Origin: Parapedobacter sp035556095
GTDB lineage: Bacteria > Bacteroidota > Bacteroidia > Sphingobacteriales > Sphingobacteriaceae
Reading direction: 5' to 3'
Length of the DNA stretch: 64,000 nt
Assembly (NCBI RefSeq): GCF_035556095.1
Contig: NZ_DATMFT010000021.1
Location: 248,001 to 312,000 of the forward strand
Shown: one piece after another, positions 52,636-61,011 of the stretch
Numbering within the stretch: the stretch's first letter is position 1
How the letters are laid out: each line of letters begins with the position of its first letter
Program-made: the position numbers and the translations under genes
Notes under the pieces: generated by a model
Database searches by the model: none
What the model was told of the DNA's origin: nothing
What the model saw: the letters and a program-made list of their open reading frames with translations, nothing else

Positions 52636-53160
52636 CTATCGGCTTTCAAGTATGGTCTTTAAATGCTGCAATCCCTTGTCGAAATCGTCGCCCATATCGA
52701 AGAAGAGCGACATCAAGTTGAACGGGTAGGGCGACTTGCCCGAAATTCCCCATTTTACAACCGTTTGGTTTTCACCTTGCGCCTCGGTAAGTAGATAGCA
52801 AGATGCTTCCGATTCAAATGGTTCTTTGAATCGCAATTGTGTATCCATCCGCTCACCTTCAACGATGTTGGTGATTTCCTGTTCCCCTTTGCCTATTTTA
52901 TCGCCGTCCCACGTATAAACGAAGCCGACGGTACCATCGGTACCACTGGTAGTTGTTTTGGCCTCAGGATCCATCTTATGCCAGGTGTCATATTCTTTCT
53001 GGTTGTTGAGATGTTTAATGTAATCGAATACTTCCTGCTTCGGTTTATTGATGGTGATTTGCCGTTCGCTGGTAAACTCACGCTTGACAAAAAGCGCCGC
53101 AATGAGCGGAATAGCGATGATAATCGCTAAGATGAGGAGGATTTTCTTTAAGGTGTTCAT
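52636..53160 (-). CDS. SRPBCC (START-like) family protein with membrane anchor
   Basis: 174 aa. One N-terminal membrane segment (about residues 5-24) anchors a SRPBCC ligand-binding fold: FTSERQITINKPKQEVFDYIKHLNNQKEYDTWHKMDPEAK, GTVGFVYTWDGDKIGKGEQEITN and the C-terminal helix LMSLFFDMGDDFDKGLQHLKTILE. These proteins hold hydrophobic ligands or act as cyclases; the ligand is unknown. Lies downstream of the rpsA terminator on the same strand and appears to be its own unit. Confidence 0.85.
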   Translation of the reverse strand: MNTLKKILLILAIIIAIPLIAALFVKREFTSERQITINKPKQEVFDYIKHLNNQKEYDTWHKMDPEAKTTTSGTDGTVGFVYTWDGDKIGKGEQEITNIVEGERMDTQLRFKEPFESEASCYLLTEAQGENQTVVKWGISGKSPYPFNLMSLFFDMGDDFDKGLQHLKTILESR

Positions 53161-53214
53161 TGTACAGAGGTTAGTTATTTAAAACAAACTTAAGTAAACC
53201 ACATTTTATATGCA

Positions 53215-53248
53215 ATAAAAAACGCTCCCTGAAATTTCAGGGAGCGTT
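53215..53248 (-). terminator. Terminator of rpsA
   Basis: A perfect palindrome of 14 + 14 bases (AACGCTCCCTGAAA and its complement, 53221-53248) followed on the minus strand by a run of six T residues, 30 nt after the rpsA stop. Confidence 0.85.
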
Positions 53249-53277
53249 AATTTATGCATCAATAATAGCTTGGGCTA

Positions 53278-55215
53278 TTATTTTTTTGACCGGCTTTCCT
53301 CGCCTTCCAACTGTTGCTTCAGTTGTGCAAGTACATCAAGGTCGCCCAGCGTGGATTTTTCTACGGATTCCTTCACTTTCTTCACCGCCGATGAAGCAGC
53401 TTTAGCTTCTTTCTTCCGGTTGTTGAAGTCTTCCATCCGCGCTTCAGCGCGTTGGTCTTCCCAAATACGGGAATGTGAGATCACCACACGCTTGTTGTCC
53501 TTGTTGAATTCAATGATCTTGAAATCAGCTACTTCATCAAGCTTCAATGGGCTACCATCTTCCTTGATGCTGTGTTTGGCAGGGGAGAACCCTTCCACAC
53601 CATAAGGTAGGGCCACGATGTTACCTTTTTCGCCTACTTTGATTACCGTTCCCTCATGGATGGAATCAAGGGTGAAAATGGTTTCAAATGTGTCCCATGG
53701 GTTTTCTTCCAGTTGCTTGTGGCCAAGGCTCAGCTTACGGTTCTCTTCGTCGAGTTCCAGTACAACGACCTCCAGCTCTTCACCAACTTTGGTGAATTCG
53801 TTGGGGTGGTTGATTTTCTTTGACCAAGAAAGGTCAGAGATGTGGATTAACCCGTCGATACCTTCTTCGAGCTCAACAAACACACCGAAGTTGGTCATGT
53901 TTTTTACAACAGCTTTCTGTTTTGAACCGATGGGGTAGCGATCAGCAATGTTCTTCCAGGGGTCTGGAGTCAATTGCTTGATGCCAAGGCTCATCTTACG
54001 GTCCTCGCGGTCGAGCGTAAGGATTTGTGCTTCCACTTCATCGCCCACTTTGAGGAATTCCTGAGGGCTACGCAGGTTTTGCGACCACGACATTTCAGAC
54101 ACGTGGATAAGTCCTTCTACACCTGGAGTGATTTCGAGGAATGCTCCATAATCTGCCACGGTAACGATTTTGCCTTTCACTTTGGAGCCTACTTCCAACG
54201 AAGTGTCCAACGATTCCCAAGGATGCTCGGTAAGTTGTTTCAAGCCGAGTGCAATCCGTTTTTTCTCGTCGTCGAAATCAAGTACCACCACATTGACGGT
54301 CTCGTCAAGCTGCAACACTTCCCGCGGGTGCTCGATGCGACCCCAGGAAATGTCGGTAATGTGTAACAGGCCGTCCACACCGCCCAGGTCGATGAATACA
54401 CCGAAATCTGTGATGTTTTTGACTGTACCTTCCAATACCTGTCCCTTTTCGAGTTTGGAGACAATCTCGGTTTTTTGGTTTTCCAAATCGTCTTCGATGA
54501 GCACTTTGTGAGACACGACAACATTCTTGAATTCATGGTTGATTTTCACCACCTTGAATTCCATGGTTTTGCCCACATAGATGTCGTAGTCACGGATGGG
54601 TTTAATGTCGATTTGAGAACCGGGCAAGAATGCCTCAACGCCTTTGATGTCTACAATAAGACCACCTTTGGTGCGGCTTTTCACGAAACCATCGATAATG
54701 GTGTCGTTCTCGAGCGCCTCGTTGATTTCTTCCCATGATTTCTGTGTTTTCGCACGTTTCCGTGAAAGTACCAACTGGCCGTTGGCGTCTTCCTGTGATT
54801 CGACGAAAACGTCAATCGGGTCACCTACCTTCAAATCGGGGGTGTCACGGAATTCAGAAAGGGATACCAAGCCATCGGATTTGAAACCGATATTAAGCAC
54901 CACATCCTTGTTGTTTATGGAAACAACGGTGCCTGATACGATTTCACCCCGGTTGATTGAATTGAAGGTTCCTGCATACTGTTCTTCCAACTTAGCGCGT
55001 TCTTCGTCGCTGTAGTTGCCAAAACCTTTTTCGTCCTTGTCCCAATCGAAATCGTTCCCAGGGGTTTCCCAGGTAGTCGATTTGATTTCGTCAATGAACT
55101 TCGAATCGGCTTCCGACTCGATGTCCTCCTTTTCTTTCACCAAGGTCTCCTCAGTGTCTTGAAGTTCAGCTGTTTTAGCTGCTAATTCCTTTTCTGCTTC
55201 TTGTTTTTTTGCCAT
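53278..55215 (-). CDS. rpsA: 30S ribosomal protein S1
   Basis: 645 aa. After an acidic, coiled N-terminal region (residues about 1-90) there are six S1 RNA-binding repeats, with cores such as GEIVSGTVVSINNKDVVL, GLIVDIKGVEAFLPGS, FGVFIDLGGVDGLLHITD, YGAFLEITPGVEGLIHVSE and FGVFVELEEGIDGLIHISD. The last repeat is degenerate (GNIVALPYGVEGFSP). Brings mRNA to the 30S subunit; important in a phylum with weak Shine-Dalgarno use. The long acidic N-terminal extension is typical of Bacteroidota S1. Confidence 0.96.
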   Translation of the reverse strand: MAKKQEAEKELAAKTAELQDTEETLVKEKEDIESEADSKFIDEIKSTTWETPGNDFDWDKDEKGFGNYSDEERAKLEEQYAGTFNSINRGEIVSGTVVSINNKDVVLNIGFKSDGLVSLSEFRDTPDLKVGDPIDVFVESQEDANGQLVLSRKRAKTQKSWEEINEALENDTIIDGFVKSRTKGGLIVDIKGVEAFLPGSQIDIKPIRDYDIYVGKTMEFKVVKINHEFKNVVVSHKVLIEDDLENQKTEIVSKLEKGQVLEGTVKNITDFGVFIDLGGVDGLLHITDISWGRIEHPREVLQLDETVNVVVLDFDDEKKRIALGLKQLTEHPWESLDTSLEVGSKVKGKIVTVADYGAFLEITPGVEGLIHVSEMSWSQNLRSPQEFLKVGDEVEAQILTLDREDRKMSLGIKQLTPDPWKNIADRYPIGSKQKAVVKNMTNFGVFVELEEGIDGLIHISDLSWSKKINHPNEFTKVGEELEVVVLELDEENRKLSLGHKQLEENPWDTFETIFTLDSIHEGTVIKVGEKGNIVALPYGVEGFSPAKHSIKEDGSPLKLDEVADFKIIEFNKDNKRVVISHSRIWEDQRAEARMEDFNNRKKEAKAASSAVKKVKESVEKSTLGDLDVLAQLKQQLEGEESRSKK

Positions 55216-55236
55216 TAATTCATTTTTCTCCTTTTC

Positions 55237-55252
55237 CCCGATTTTTATCGGG
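55237..55252 (-). promoter_or_regulatory. Hairpin in the rpsA 5' leader
   Basis: CCCGAT-AAAA-ATCGGG, a 6-bp stem, begins within a few bases of the predicted rpsA start point and lies 22 nt before its ATG. Confidence 0.5.
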
Positions 55253-55256
55253 ACTG

Positions 55257-55264
55257 CAAAGGTA
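55257..55264 (-). promoter_or_regulatory. -7 box of rpsA
   Basis: Minus-strand TACCTTTG, exact TAnnTTTG, in an AT-rich context. The TTG at -33 is not clear. The rest of the 55216-55481 gap shows no gene; 55265-55481 would carry the promoter for the OmpA-like gene, which I cannot place. Confidence 0.65.
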
Positions 55265-55481
55265 TGAAAAACTTTTATTTATAGGGAGTTATTGTTTTTT
55301 TATTTAAAATAAAGCATCAGATTACAAGCACATTAGTTTGTAATCGTATGTTGACAATCCGTTTCGATTCCGATACATGTCGATATACCGTTTTATACCG
55401 GTGCCGGCCGCCTGGCCATTTTTGGCACCATGTTGGCATATATACGGGTAAAAACGTTAAAAACGAAAGGAGAATAGGTTT

Positions 55482-56408
55482 ATGAAACGATTATCGATAT
55501 ACGCGGTGTCGGCTTTGGTGGCTACAGCATTACTCTTGCCCGGCTGCGTGAGCAATAAGAAATACCGTTCGCTGCAAGCAAATTATGACGAGATGCAGCG
55601 TAAAGAGCAGGAGTTGAACAAGCGCTACCAGGATGCCCAGCAGCAGCTGTCGTCAGTAAATACCCAAGTGAAAAGCCTGGAAGACCGGATTGCTTCCGAG
55701 CGTTCGAACGTGGCGGCGTTGCAAGACGCACTCAACAAGTGCCTCACTTCGTCCAACCAGGGGAATGTGAATATTTCCAAACTTGTTGACGAGATCAACG
55801 CATCTAACCGGTACATCCAACATCTGGTGAACACCAAAAATAAGAGTGATTCGCTGAACTTGGTATTGACCAACCGGTTGACACGGTCATTGAGCCGCGA
55901 GGAGATGCAGGATGTCGATGTGCAGGTGCTGAAGGGCGTCGTGTATATTTCGCTATCGGATAACATGCTTTACAAATCGGGAAGCTACGAAATATCCGAC
56001 AGGGCCGGGGAGACGCTCAGCAAGATTGCGAAGATTATTATGGACTACAAAGACTACGACGTGCTTGTGGAAGGTAATACCGACAACGTGCCTATTTCGA
56101 AGCCGAACATACGCAACAACTGGGATTTGAGCGCATTGCGAGGTTCCTCAGTGGTTCAGGCCCTACAAGAAAATTACGGGGTAGACCCCAAGCGCCTTAC
56201 CGCTGCCGGACGTGGTGAATACAATACCATCGCTAGCAATGCGAGCGAAAGCGGCAAAACACGTAACCGACGTACACAGATCATCATCACACCAAAACTC
56301 GACCAGTTTATGGAGTTGATCGATAAGGCGCCAGAGAGTGAACCGTCGACTGATACAGCGGTAATGCCAGCGGATACCACCATGGTCCTTCCCATTGAAC
56401 AACCCTAG
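55482..56408 (+). CDS. OmpA-family peptidoglycan-binding lipoprotein
   Basis: 308 aa. A lipobox LLPGC gives acylated Cys22. Residues about 28-135 form a coiled coil rich in Glu/Gln (DEMQRKEQELNKRYQDAQQQL). The OmpA domain (about 160-275) shows VLVEGNTDNVPI, NNWDLSALRGSSVVQAL and ESGKTRNRRTQIII, which bind diaminopimelate of peptidoglycan. A Ser/Thr/Pro/Asp tail follows. It links the outer membrane to the wall. Divergent from rpsA, convergent with the BrkB-family gene. Confidence 0.9.
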   Translation: MKRLSIYAVSALVATALLLPGCVSNKKYRSLQANYDEMQRKEQELNKRYQDAQQQLSSVNTQVKSLEDRIASERSNVAALQDALNKCLTSSNQGNVNISKLVDEINASNRYIQHLVNTKNKSDSLNLVLTNRLTRSLSREEMQDVDVQVLKGVVYISLSDNMLYKSGSYEISDRAGETLSKIAKIIMDYKDYDVLVEGNTDNVPISKPNIRNNWDLSALRGSSVVQALQENYGVDPKRLTAAGRGEYNTIASNASESGKTRNRRTQIIITPKLDQFMELIDKAPESEPSTDTAVMPADTTMVLPIEQP

Positions 56409-56445
56409 GTAGGCACCGAACCGATTTCTGCGGCCCGCAAAATTT

Positions 56446-57459
56446 TTAATCGCCGTGAATTTTTCGCTTGTCGGATTCCATCGATTTATCGGGGGTTTGG
56501 GCCGACTTGAAGGTGTTGAAGGAGCGGGGCCGTACGATCTTGATGCTTTGTTTCGATAGTGCAATGCTCGCGTTCAATTCAAAGCCTACGAGTAGGATAA
56601 GGGAATTGAGGTATAGCCAAATCATGATGACGATAAGCGTACCGATCGAGCCATAAAGTTTGTTATAGGCGTTGAAGTTATTGATGTAGAATGCAAATCC
56701 CGAAAAGGTCAAGATGGCGAGGATGGTTGCCAACATGGCGCCTGGGCTGAACAATTTCCACTTCCGTGACGAGGCAGGGCCAAATTTATAAAGGATGCTC
56801 ACGGTAAGAAAATAGATTCCGAAAAGGATGACCCATCGCGCAGCTGCGATGATGAAGCCCCAAAATGCGGCATTGATTTCGATGTTCTTCCGGAGATAGC
56901 CCACCACGTAGCCCGCCGCGGTGAAGATGGTCATACCCACCGCCAACGCGATGATGATCATGAGTGTTAACCCAATGGCTACCAACCGTTGTTGGCCCCA
57001 ACTGCGGCTTTCGATAAGCAGCGACGCCTTGTTAAAAGCCAGCATCAGGGAGCTGACACCGTTGGTGGCGAAAAAGGTTGCCAGGATAAAACCGACGGAG
57101 AGCAATCCGCTGTTTTGGTTTTTCACGATGTCTTCCAAGGTCGACTCAACCGTAAGGAACGCATTTTCGGGTATGACCACTTCCATGAAATCCAAAAGTT
57201 GTTCCTGGAAGTTATCTATCGGGATGTAGGGGATGAGCGTAAACAGGAAGATGATGCCCGGAAAAATGGCTAGCATAAAATTATAGGCCAGCGAAGACGC
57301 TTTGTTGAGGATGGATTCACGTGCGATTTCCTGGAAAAAGAAAGTCGCCACGGTATAAAGGGGCAATGCACCGAACCCGGGCAATACAACGATCTTGGTC
57401 CATTCGATGAATTGAAAATAGGGCCGGAATTTCAGTAATGTATTGTGAATCCAGTTCAT
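56446..57459 (-). CDS. YihY/BrkB family membrane protein
   Basis: 337 aa with about six membrane segments; the family pattern SILNKASSLAYNFMLAIFPGIIFLFTLIPYIPI, ATFFATNGVSSLMLAFNKASLLIESRSWGQQRLVAIGLTL-type loop and YGSIGTLIVIMIWLYLNSLILLVGFELNASIAL at the C terminus are clear. Function unknown (not a tRNase despite the old RNase BN name). Followed by a charged tail. Follows the thioesterase gene by 3 nt on the minus strand. Confidence 0.9.
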   Translation of the reverse strand: MNWIHNTLLKFRPYFQFIEWTKIVVLPGFGALPLYTVATFFFQEIARESILNKASSLAYNFMLAIFPGIIFLFTLIPYIPIDNFQEQLLDFMEVVIPENAFLTVESTLEDIVKNQNSGLLSVGFILATFFATNGVSSLMLAFNKASLLIESRSWGQQRLVAIGLTLMIIIALAVGMTIFTAAGYVVGYLRKNIEINAAFWGFIIAAARWVILFGIYFLTVSILYKFGPASSRKWKLFSPGAMLATILAILTFSGFAFYINNFNAYNKLYGSIGTLIVIMIWLYLNSLILLVGFELNASIALSKQSIKIVRPRSFNTFKSAQTPDKSMESDKRKIHGD

Positions 57460-57462
57460 TGC

Positions 57463-57870
57463 TTAATCGAAATACGCTGCTAACCGTTCCATGAAATCGC
57501 TCGGCGCTACGCATGGTTTGTTGCGTTTCATATCCACGAAAACCAATGTGGTGCTACCCGTGTTGAGCAATTCACCCCGTTGGTTAAACAATTCATATTC
57601 AAAGCGGATTTTAATACCGGGTTTTTCTTTCAGGTGTGTGCGTATGGTGATCTCCTCGTCATATCGCGAGGGCTTCAGAAAGCGGGAATGAAGCTCCAAT
57701 ACGGGCATCATTACCCCGCTATCTTCCAGTGCTTTATACGAAAAGCCAAGGCTGCGGAAGAGTTCCACGCGGCCTACCTCGTAGAAAGCGGCGTAATTTC
57801 CGTAGTAAACATACCCCATTTGGTCGGTCTCTGCGTAGCGAACCCGTACACTTGTTTCAAACGTATACAT
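57463..57870 (-). CDS. Acyl-CoA thioesterase (4HBT, YbgC/FadM-like)
   Basis: 135 aa hotdog-fold protein. The YbgC-type catalytic motif YAETDQMGYVYYGNYAAFYEVGR has the key Asp and Tyr/Asn residues, followed by SRFLKPSRYDEEITIRT. Hydrolyses short-chain acyl-CoA or acyl-ACP thioesters; the substrate is not known. The start ATG overlaps the mltG stop by one base. Confidence 0.9.
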   Translation of the reverse strand: MYTFETSVRVRYAETDQMGYVYYGNYAAFYEVGRVELFRSLGFSYKALEDSGVMMPVLELHSRFLKPSRYDEEITIRTHLKEKPGIKIRFEYELFNQRGELLNTGSTTLVFVDMKRNKPCVAPSDFMERLAAYFD

Positions 57871-58910
57871 CAGCGCTTGATGTTTCGCTCGTTGAGAGCT
57901 TGTTGGAATTTGCGTGCGTTGATGTTGTGTTCAGCTTGCGTTACCGCGAAATTATGGTAACCCGAAAAATCATCTTTTGCACACATATAAATATAATCGT
58001 GTTGTTTGTAGTTTAATACCGCGTCGATCGCCGCAATGCTTGGCATCATGATGGGGCCCGGCGGCAATCCCCGATAGAGATAGGTGTTGTACGGTGAATC
58101 GGTACGCAGGTGCCGGTACAGCACACGCCGTATGGTAAAGTCGTTATTTGCAAAAATAACGGTGGGGTCGGCCTGTAGCAGCATGCCTTTCCGCAGCCGG
58201 TTCAGATACAGGCCGGCAATGGTGGGCATTTCGTCGGTATGCAGCGCTTCGCCTTTCACAATGGAAGCAAGGACGGCTACTTCCTGCGGATTGAGGTCGA
58301 TTGCGTCGGCTTTCTTTCGGCGCTCATCCGTCCAGAATTTCTCGTACTCATTGTGCATGCGTTCGGCAAACTGTTCGGCAGACGTATTCCAATAAAGCTC
58401 GTAGGTGTTGGGTACGAACATGCTGAGGAAATTTTCGGCATCGAATCCAAAATGCGCTGCCAGGCTGTCATCGTTCAGCAAGTCGACAAAGGCGATGGAA
58501 TCAGGCTCTAATTGCTTCGCCAATACGCTAGCCAAGTTTTCCTTGAGCCTTACGTTCTCGAATCGCAGCCTTACCGGCTCCTGGAAACCACCACCAAGCC
58601 TGTTTATCAATGTTCGGTTGTTCATGCCCGCTTCCAACTTGTATTTACCCGGTTTCACACGGCCGGGGTAATCCATTTTGGTAGCAGCCCACCTAAATGC
58701 GACCGTATCTTTCACAACGTGTAGCTCGCCAATACTTGTCATTACATCCTCGAAATCCCAGTGTGTGTAGATGTAAAGGTGTTCGGCGTCTGCCGTTACA
58801 CTTGGGGCAAAAAAGGATTTGTAATACTTATAGGCGATAACCCCTCCGATGACGAGCGCTAGAACGGCGACGACGCCCAGTGTAATGAGTGTTCCTTTCT
58901 TCTTGTTCAT
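57870..58910 (-). CDS. mltG: Endolytic transglycosylase MltG
   Basis: 346 aa. A cytoplasmic N terminus and one membrane helix (about 9-28) are followed by a LysM-like region (about 40-110) and the YceG/MltG domain. The catalytic Glu is residue 221 in SIVKGEALHTDEMPTIAGLYLNRLRKG; the QADPTV, YNTYLYRGLPPGPI and HNFAVTQAEHN motifs follow. It cuts nascent glycan strands and sets their length. First gene of a mltG-thioesterase-BrkB unit. Confidence 0.93.
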   Translation of the reverse strand: MNKKKGTLITLGVVAVLALVIGGVIAYKYYKSFFAPSVTADAEHLYIYTHWDFEDVMTSIGELHVVKDTVAFRWAATKMDYPGRVKPGKYKLEAGMNNRTLINRLGGGFQEPVRLRFENVRLKENLASVLAKQLEPDSIAFVDLLNDDSLAAHFGFDAENFLSMFVPNTYELYWNTSAEQFAERMHNEYEKFWTDERRKKADAIDLNPQEVAVLASIVKGEALHTDEMPTIAGLYLNRLRKGMLLQADPTVIFANNDFTIRRVLYRHLRTDSPYNTYLYRGLPPGPIMMPSIAAIDAVLNYKQHDYIYMCAKDDFSGYHNFAVTQAEHNINARKFQQALNERNIKR

Positions 58911-58977
58911 GTGGCTATTTGCAGTTTCACTTGTCTGCCATTCCGTTTTTAACCGCTGGTTCTCTACCAGCGGTCAC

Positions 58978-59739
58978 CTATTGCTGATTTGTTAGCGCAA
59001 CATTAATGGGTGTCCCGATGCTTACTTTTGGGTCTGTGGGGGTAGGGGTTTGTGACACAACCGTTGCCCTGGCGGTATCGGTTACCAGCCCCATGTAGTT
59101 GACGGATCCCAACGTCAATGAATTGCCCTGTAATGCAAATTTCACCTGTTCCAGCGTGAGACCGGTCAGGTCGGGTACCAGTACCTCGTTGTCGCCGCGC
59201 CCATCACCCAATACAAGGTCTACGATGGAACCTTTGGGTATGGGGCGCCCCGCATTAAGCCGTTCGTTGCCAAACTTTACGTCGAGCACCACATCCCTGG
59301 CAATATCGGGGATATAGGTGGTGTCGCCGAGCTTGAGGCCATAACTATTAAGGACGGCACGTGCTTCCACAAATGTTTTCTCGACCAGATCCGGGAAAGC
59401 CACCTCGGGTGCCACGCGGGTAATGATGGTGAGATACAGTGTTCGGTTTTTCTTTACCTTGGTTTCGGGATCTGGGTCCTGTTCGATGACCAGTCCCGGT
59501 TTTGCATCTACTTGGTAAACCGAGTCGAGGTCGTATTCAAAACCCTCTGCCTGCAATTTTTTAATGGCTTCGTCAACCGATATTCCCCGAAGGTTGGGTA
59601 CGACGACCGATTCATTGTGGCGCGTGTAGGTGCGTAGGCCAAATATAATGAGCAGGAAAAAAGCTGTCAGGCCAATAAGCGCACCGATGAGGTGTTTTCT
59701 GAAGGTCTCGGTCCGTAAGTATTTTAAAAATTTTACCAT
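58978..59739 (-). CDS. PASTA-domain membrane protein
   Basis: 253 aa. A short cytoplasmic tail and one membrane helix (about 17-38) are followed by three PASTA repeats outside (VVPNLRGISVDEAIKKLQAEGFEYDL, AFPDLVEKTFVEARAVLNSYGLKLGD, LVPDLTGLTLEQVKFALQGNSLTLGS). PASTA domains bind muropeptides or beta-lactams. There is no kinase domain, so it is probably a wall sensor or a partner of a penicillin-binding protein. Lies 67 nt upstream of mltG, near ddl. Confidence 0.88.
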   Translation of the reverse strand: MVKFLKYLRTETFRKHLIGALIGLTAFFLLIIFGLRTYTRHNESVVVPNLRGISVDEAIKKLQAEGFEYDLDSVYQVDAKPGLVIEQDPDPETKVKKNRTLYLTIITRVAPEVAFPDLVEKTFVEARAVLNSYGLKLGDTTYIPDIARDVVLDVKFGNERLNAGRPIPKGSIVDLVLGDGRGDNEVLVPDLTGLTLEQVKFALQGNSLTLGSVNYMGLVTDTARATVVSQTPTPTDPKVSIGTPINVALTNQQ

Positions 59740-59904
59740 CGTTAAGTCTTAGCGTTTTTGCACTGCATGGGAATTCCCACCGGTGCAGAGCAATATTAGC
59801 GCCATTGTTTGATCAGTGTAAACGAAATGCCGCGCATATCGCACAAAATTATTCGTTTTTCTGGGCATAGCAAATTATATTTCATCCTTCCGAGGTTTTC
59901 CATC

Positions 59905-59935
59905 TTGTATAAAATCTGTAAGTTAGCTATGTTTG
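59905..59935 (+). promoter_or_regulatory. Promoter of ddl
   Basis: TTG (59905-59907), 20-nt spacer, TATGTTTG (59928-59935): full consensus, ending 7 nt before the ddl ATG, so transcription should begin at or next to the start codon. Confidence 0.75.
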
Positions 59936-59942
59936 CCCAATC

Positions 59943-60944
59943 ATGGGTATACGCATCGCATTAGTTACCGGTGGTTACACCGCCGAAGCCGAGGTTTCGC
60001 TGAAAAGCGCTGATTTTGTTTACCAGCAATTGGATAAGTCATTGTACGATGTTTATCCCATTACGATTACTACCGACAGTTGGTTCCATGTGGGCGACAA
60101 TGGCGTAAAGTATCCTGTTAACCGCGATAACTTCACGCTTTCGATGGATGAGCGCACCATTCGTTTCGATTTGGCTTTCATCATGTTGCACGGGTCGCCG
60201 GGCGAAGATGGGCGTCTCCAGGGTTATTTTGACATGGTGGGGTTGCCCTACACATCGTGCGATGCCCTGACGTCGGCCCTGACGATGAATAAGGCCTATA
60301 CCAAAGCGGTGTTGGTAGGTATCCCCGATTTACACGTGGCCAACTCCGTCCAATTGTTTGCGTCGCAACGCGAATCGGCGGTGGAGAGGGTACGCGATGC
60401 GCTTTCGTTGCCATATTTTGTCAAGCCTAACGCCGGGGGTAGTAGTATCGGTATGACTAAGGTGAAAACAGACGCGGAGCTTACTGAAGCGATTGATAAG
60501 GCGTTTAACGCAGCGAACACCGGCAACCAGGTTATCGTGGAGGAGTTTGTGGACGGTCGGGAATTCTCCGTCGGTGTATACCGTAGAAGAGGTGAGATGG
60601 TCGTGCTGCCCGTATCGGAGGTGATTACGGAAAGGGAGTTTTTCGATTTCGAGGCGAAATATATCGATGGACAGACCATTGAGATCACTCCTGCTGATTT
60701 AACTGTTGAGCAGCGTGACCGTGTGGAGCGTGTTGTCAAGTCCGTTTATACCCGTCTCAATTGCAAAGGTATGGCGCGGGTCGATTTTTTCCTCGAACGG
60801 ACTACCGACCGGTTTTATTTCATTGAAATCAATACCATTCCTGGGCAGACGGCGCAGAGCTTCATCCCGCAGCAAGTGCGTGCAGCAGGAATGACAGAGA
60901 CGGTGTTTTACAGCGAACTGATAGACGAAGCTTTGCGCAATTGA
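59943..60944 (+). CDS. ddl: D-alanine--D-alanine ligase
   Basis: 333 aa ATP-grasp ligase making D-Ala-D-Ala for peptidoglycan. The N-terminal domain has VTGGYTAEAEVSLKSADFV and MLHGSPGEDGRLQGYFDMVGLPYTS; the ATP-binding part shows FVKPNAGGSSIGMTKV and VEEFVDGREFSVGVYRR; the C-terminal metal site is RVDFFLERTTDRFYFIEINTIPGQT. All expected residues are present. The promoter suggests a leaderless mRNA. Confidence 0.95.
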   Translation: MGIRIALVTGGYTAEAEVSLKSADFVYQQLDKSLYDVYPITITTDSWFHVGDNGVKYPVNRDNFTLSMDERTIRFDLAFIMLHGSPGEDGRLQGYFDMVGLPYTSCDALTSALTMNKAYTKAVLVGIPDLHVANSVQLFASQRESAVERVRDALSLPYFVKPNAGGSSIGMTKVKTDAELTEAIDKAFNAANTGNQVIVEEFVDGREFSVGVYRRRGEMVVLPVSEVITEREFFDFEAKYIDGQTIEITPADLTVEQRDRVERVVKSVYTRLNCKGMARVDFFLERTTDRFYFIEINTIPGQTAQSFIPQQVRAAGMTETVFYSELIDEALRN

Positions 60945-60953
60945 TTTCTTAAA

Positions 60954-61011
60954 TTGATAATTGATAATTCAATCAATTATCCACTATCTACTATCCACTA
61001 TCAATTATCAA
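60954..61011. repeat. AT-rich inverted repeat between convergent genes
   Basis: TTGATAATTGAT (60954-60965) and its exact reverse complement ATCAATTATCAA (61000-61011) flank a CTATC-rich spacer (three copies of the CACTATC/TACTATC type). It covers the stop codon of the macroglobulin gene and could serve as a two-way terminator; the same core occurs at 42212-42280. Confidence 0.6.
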
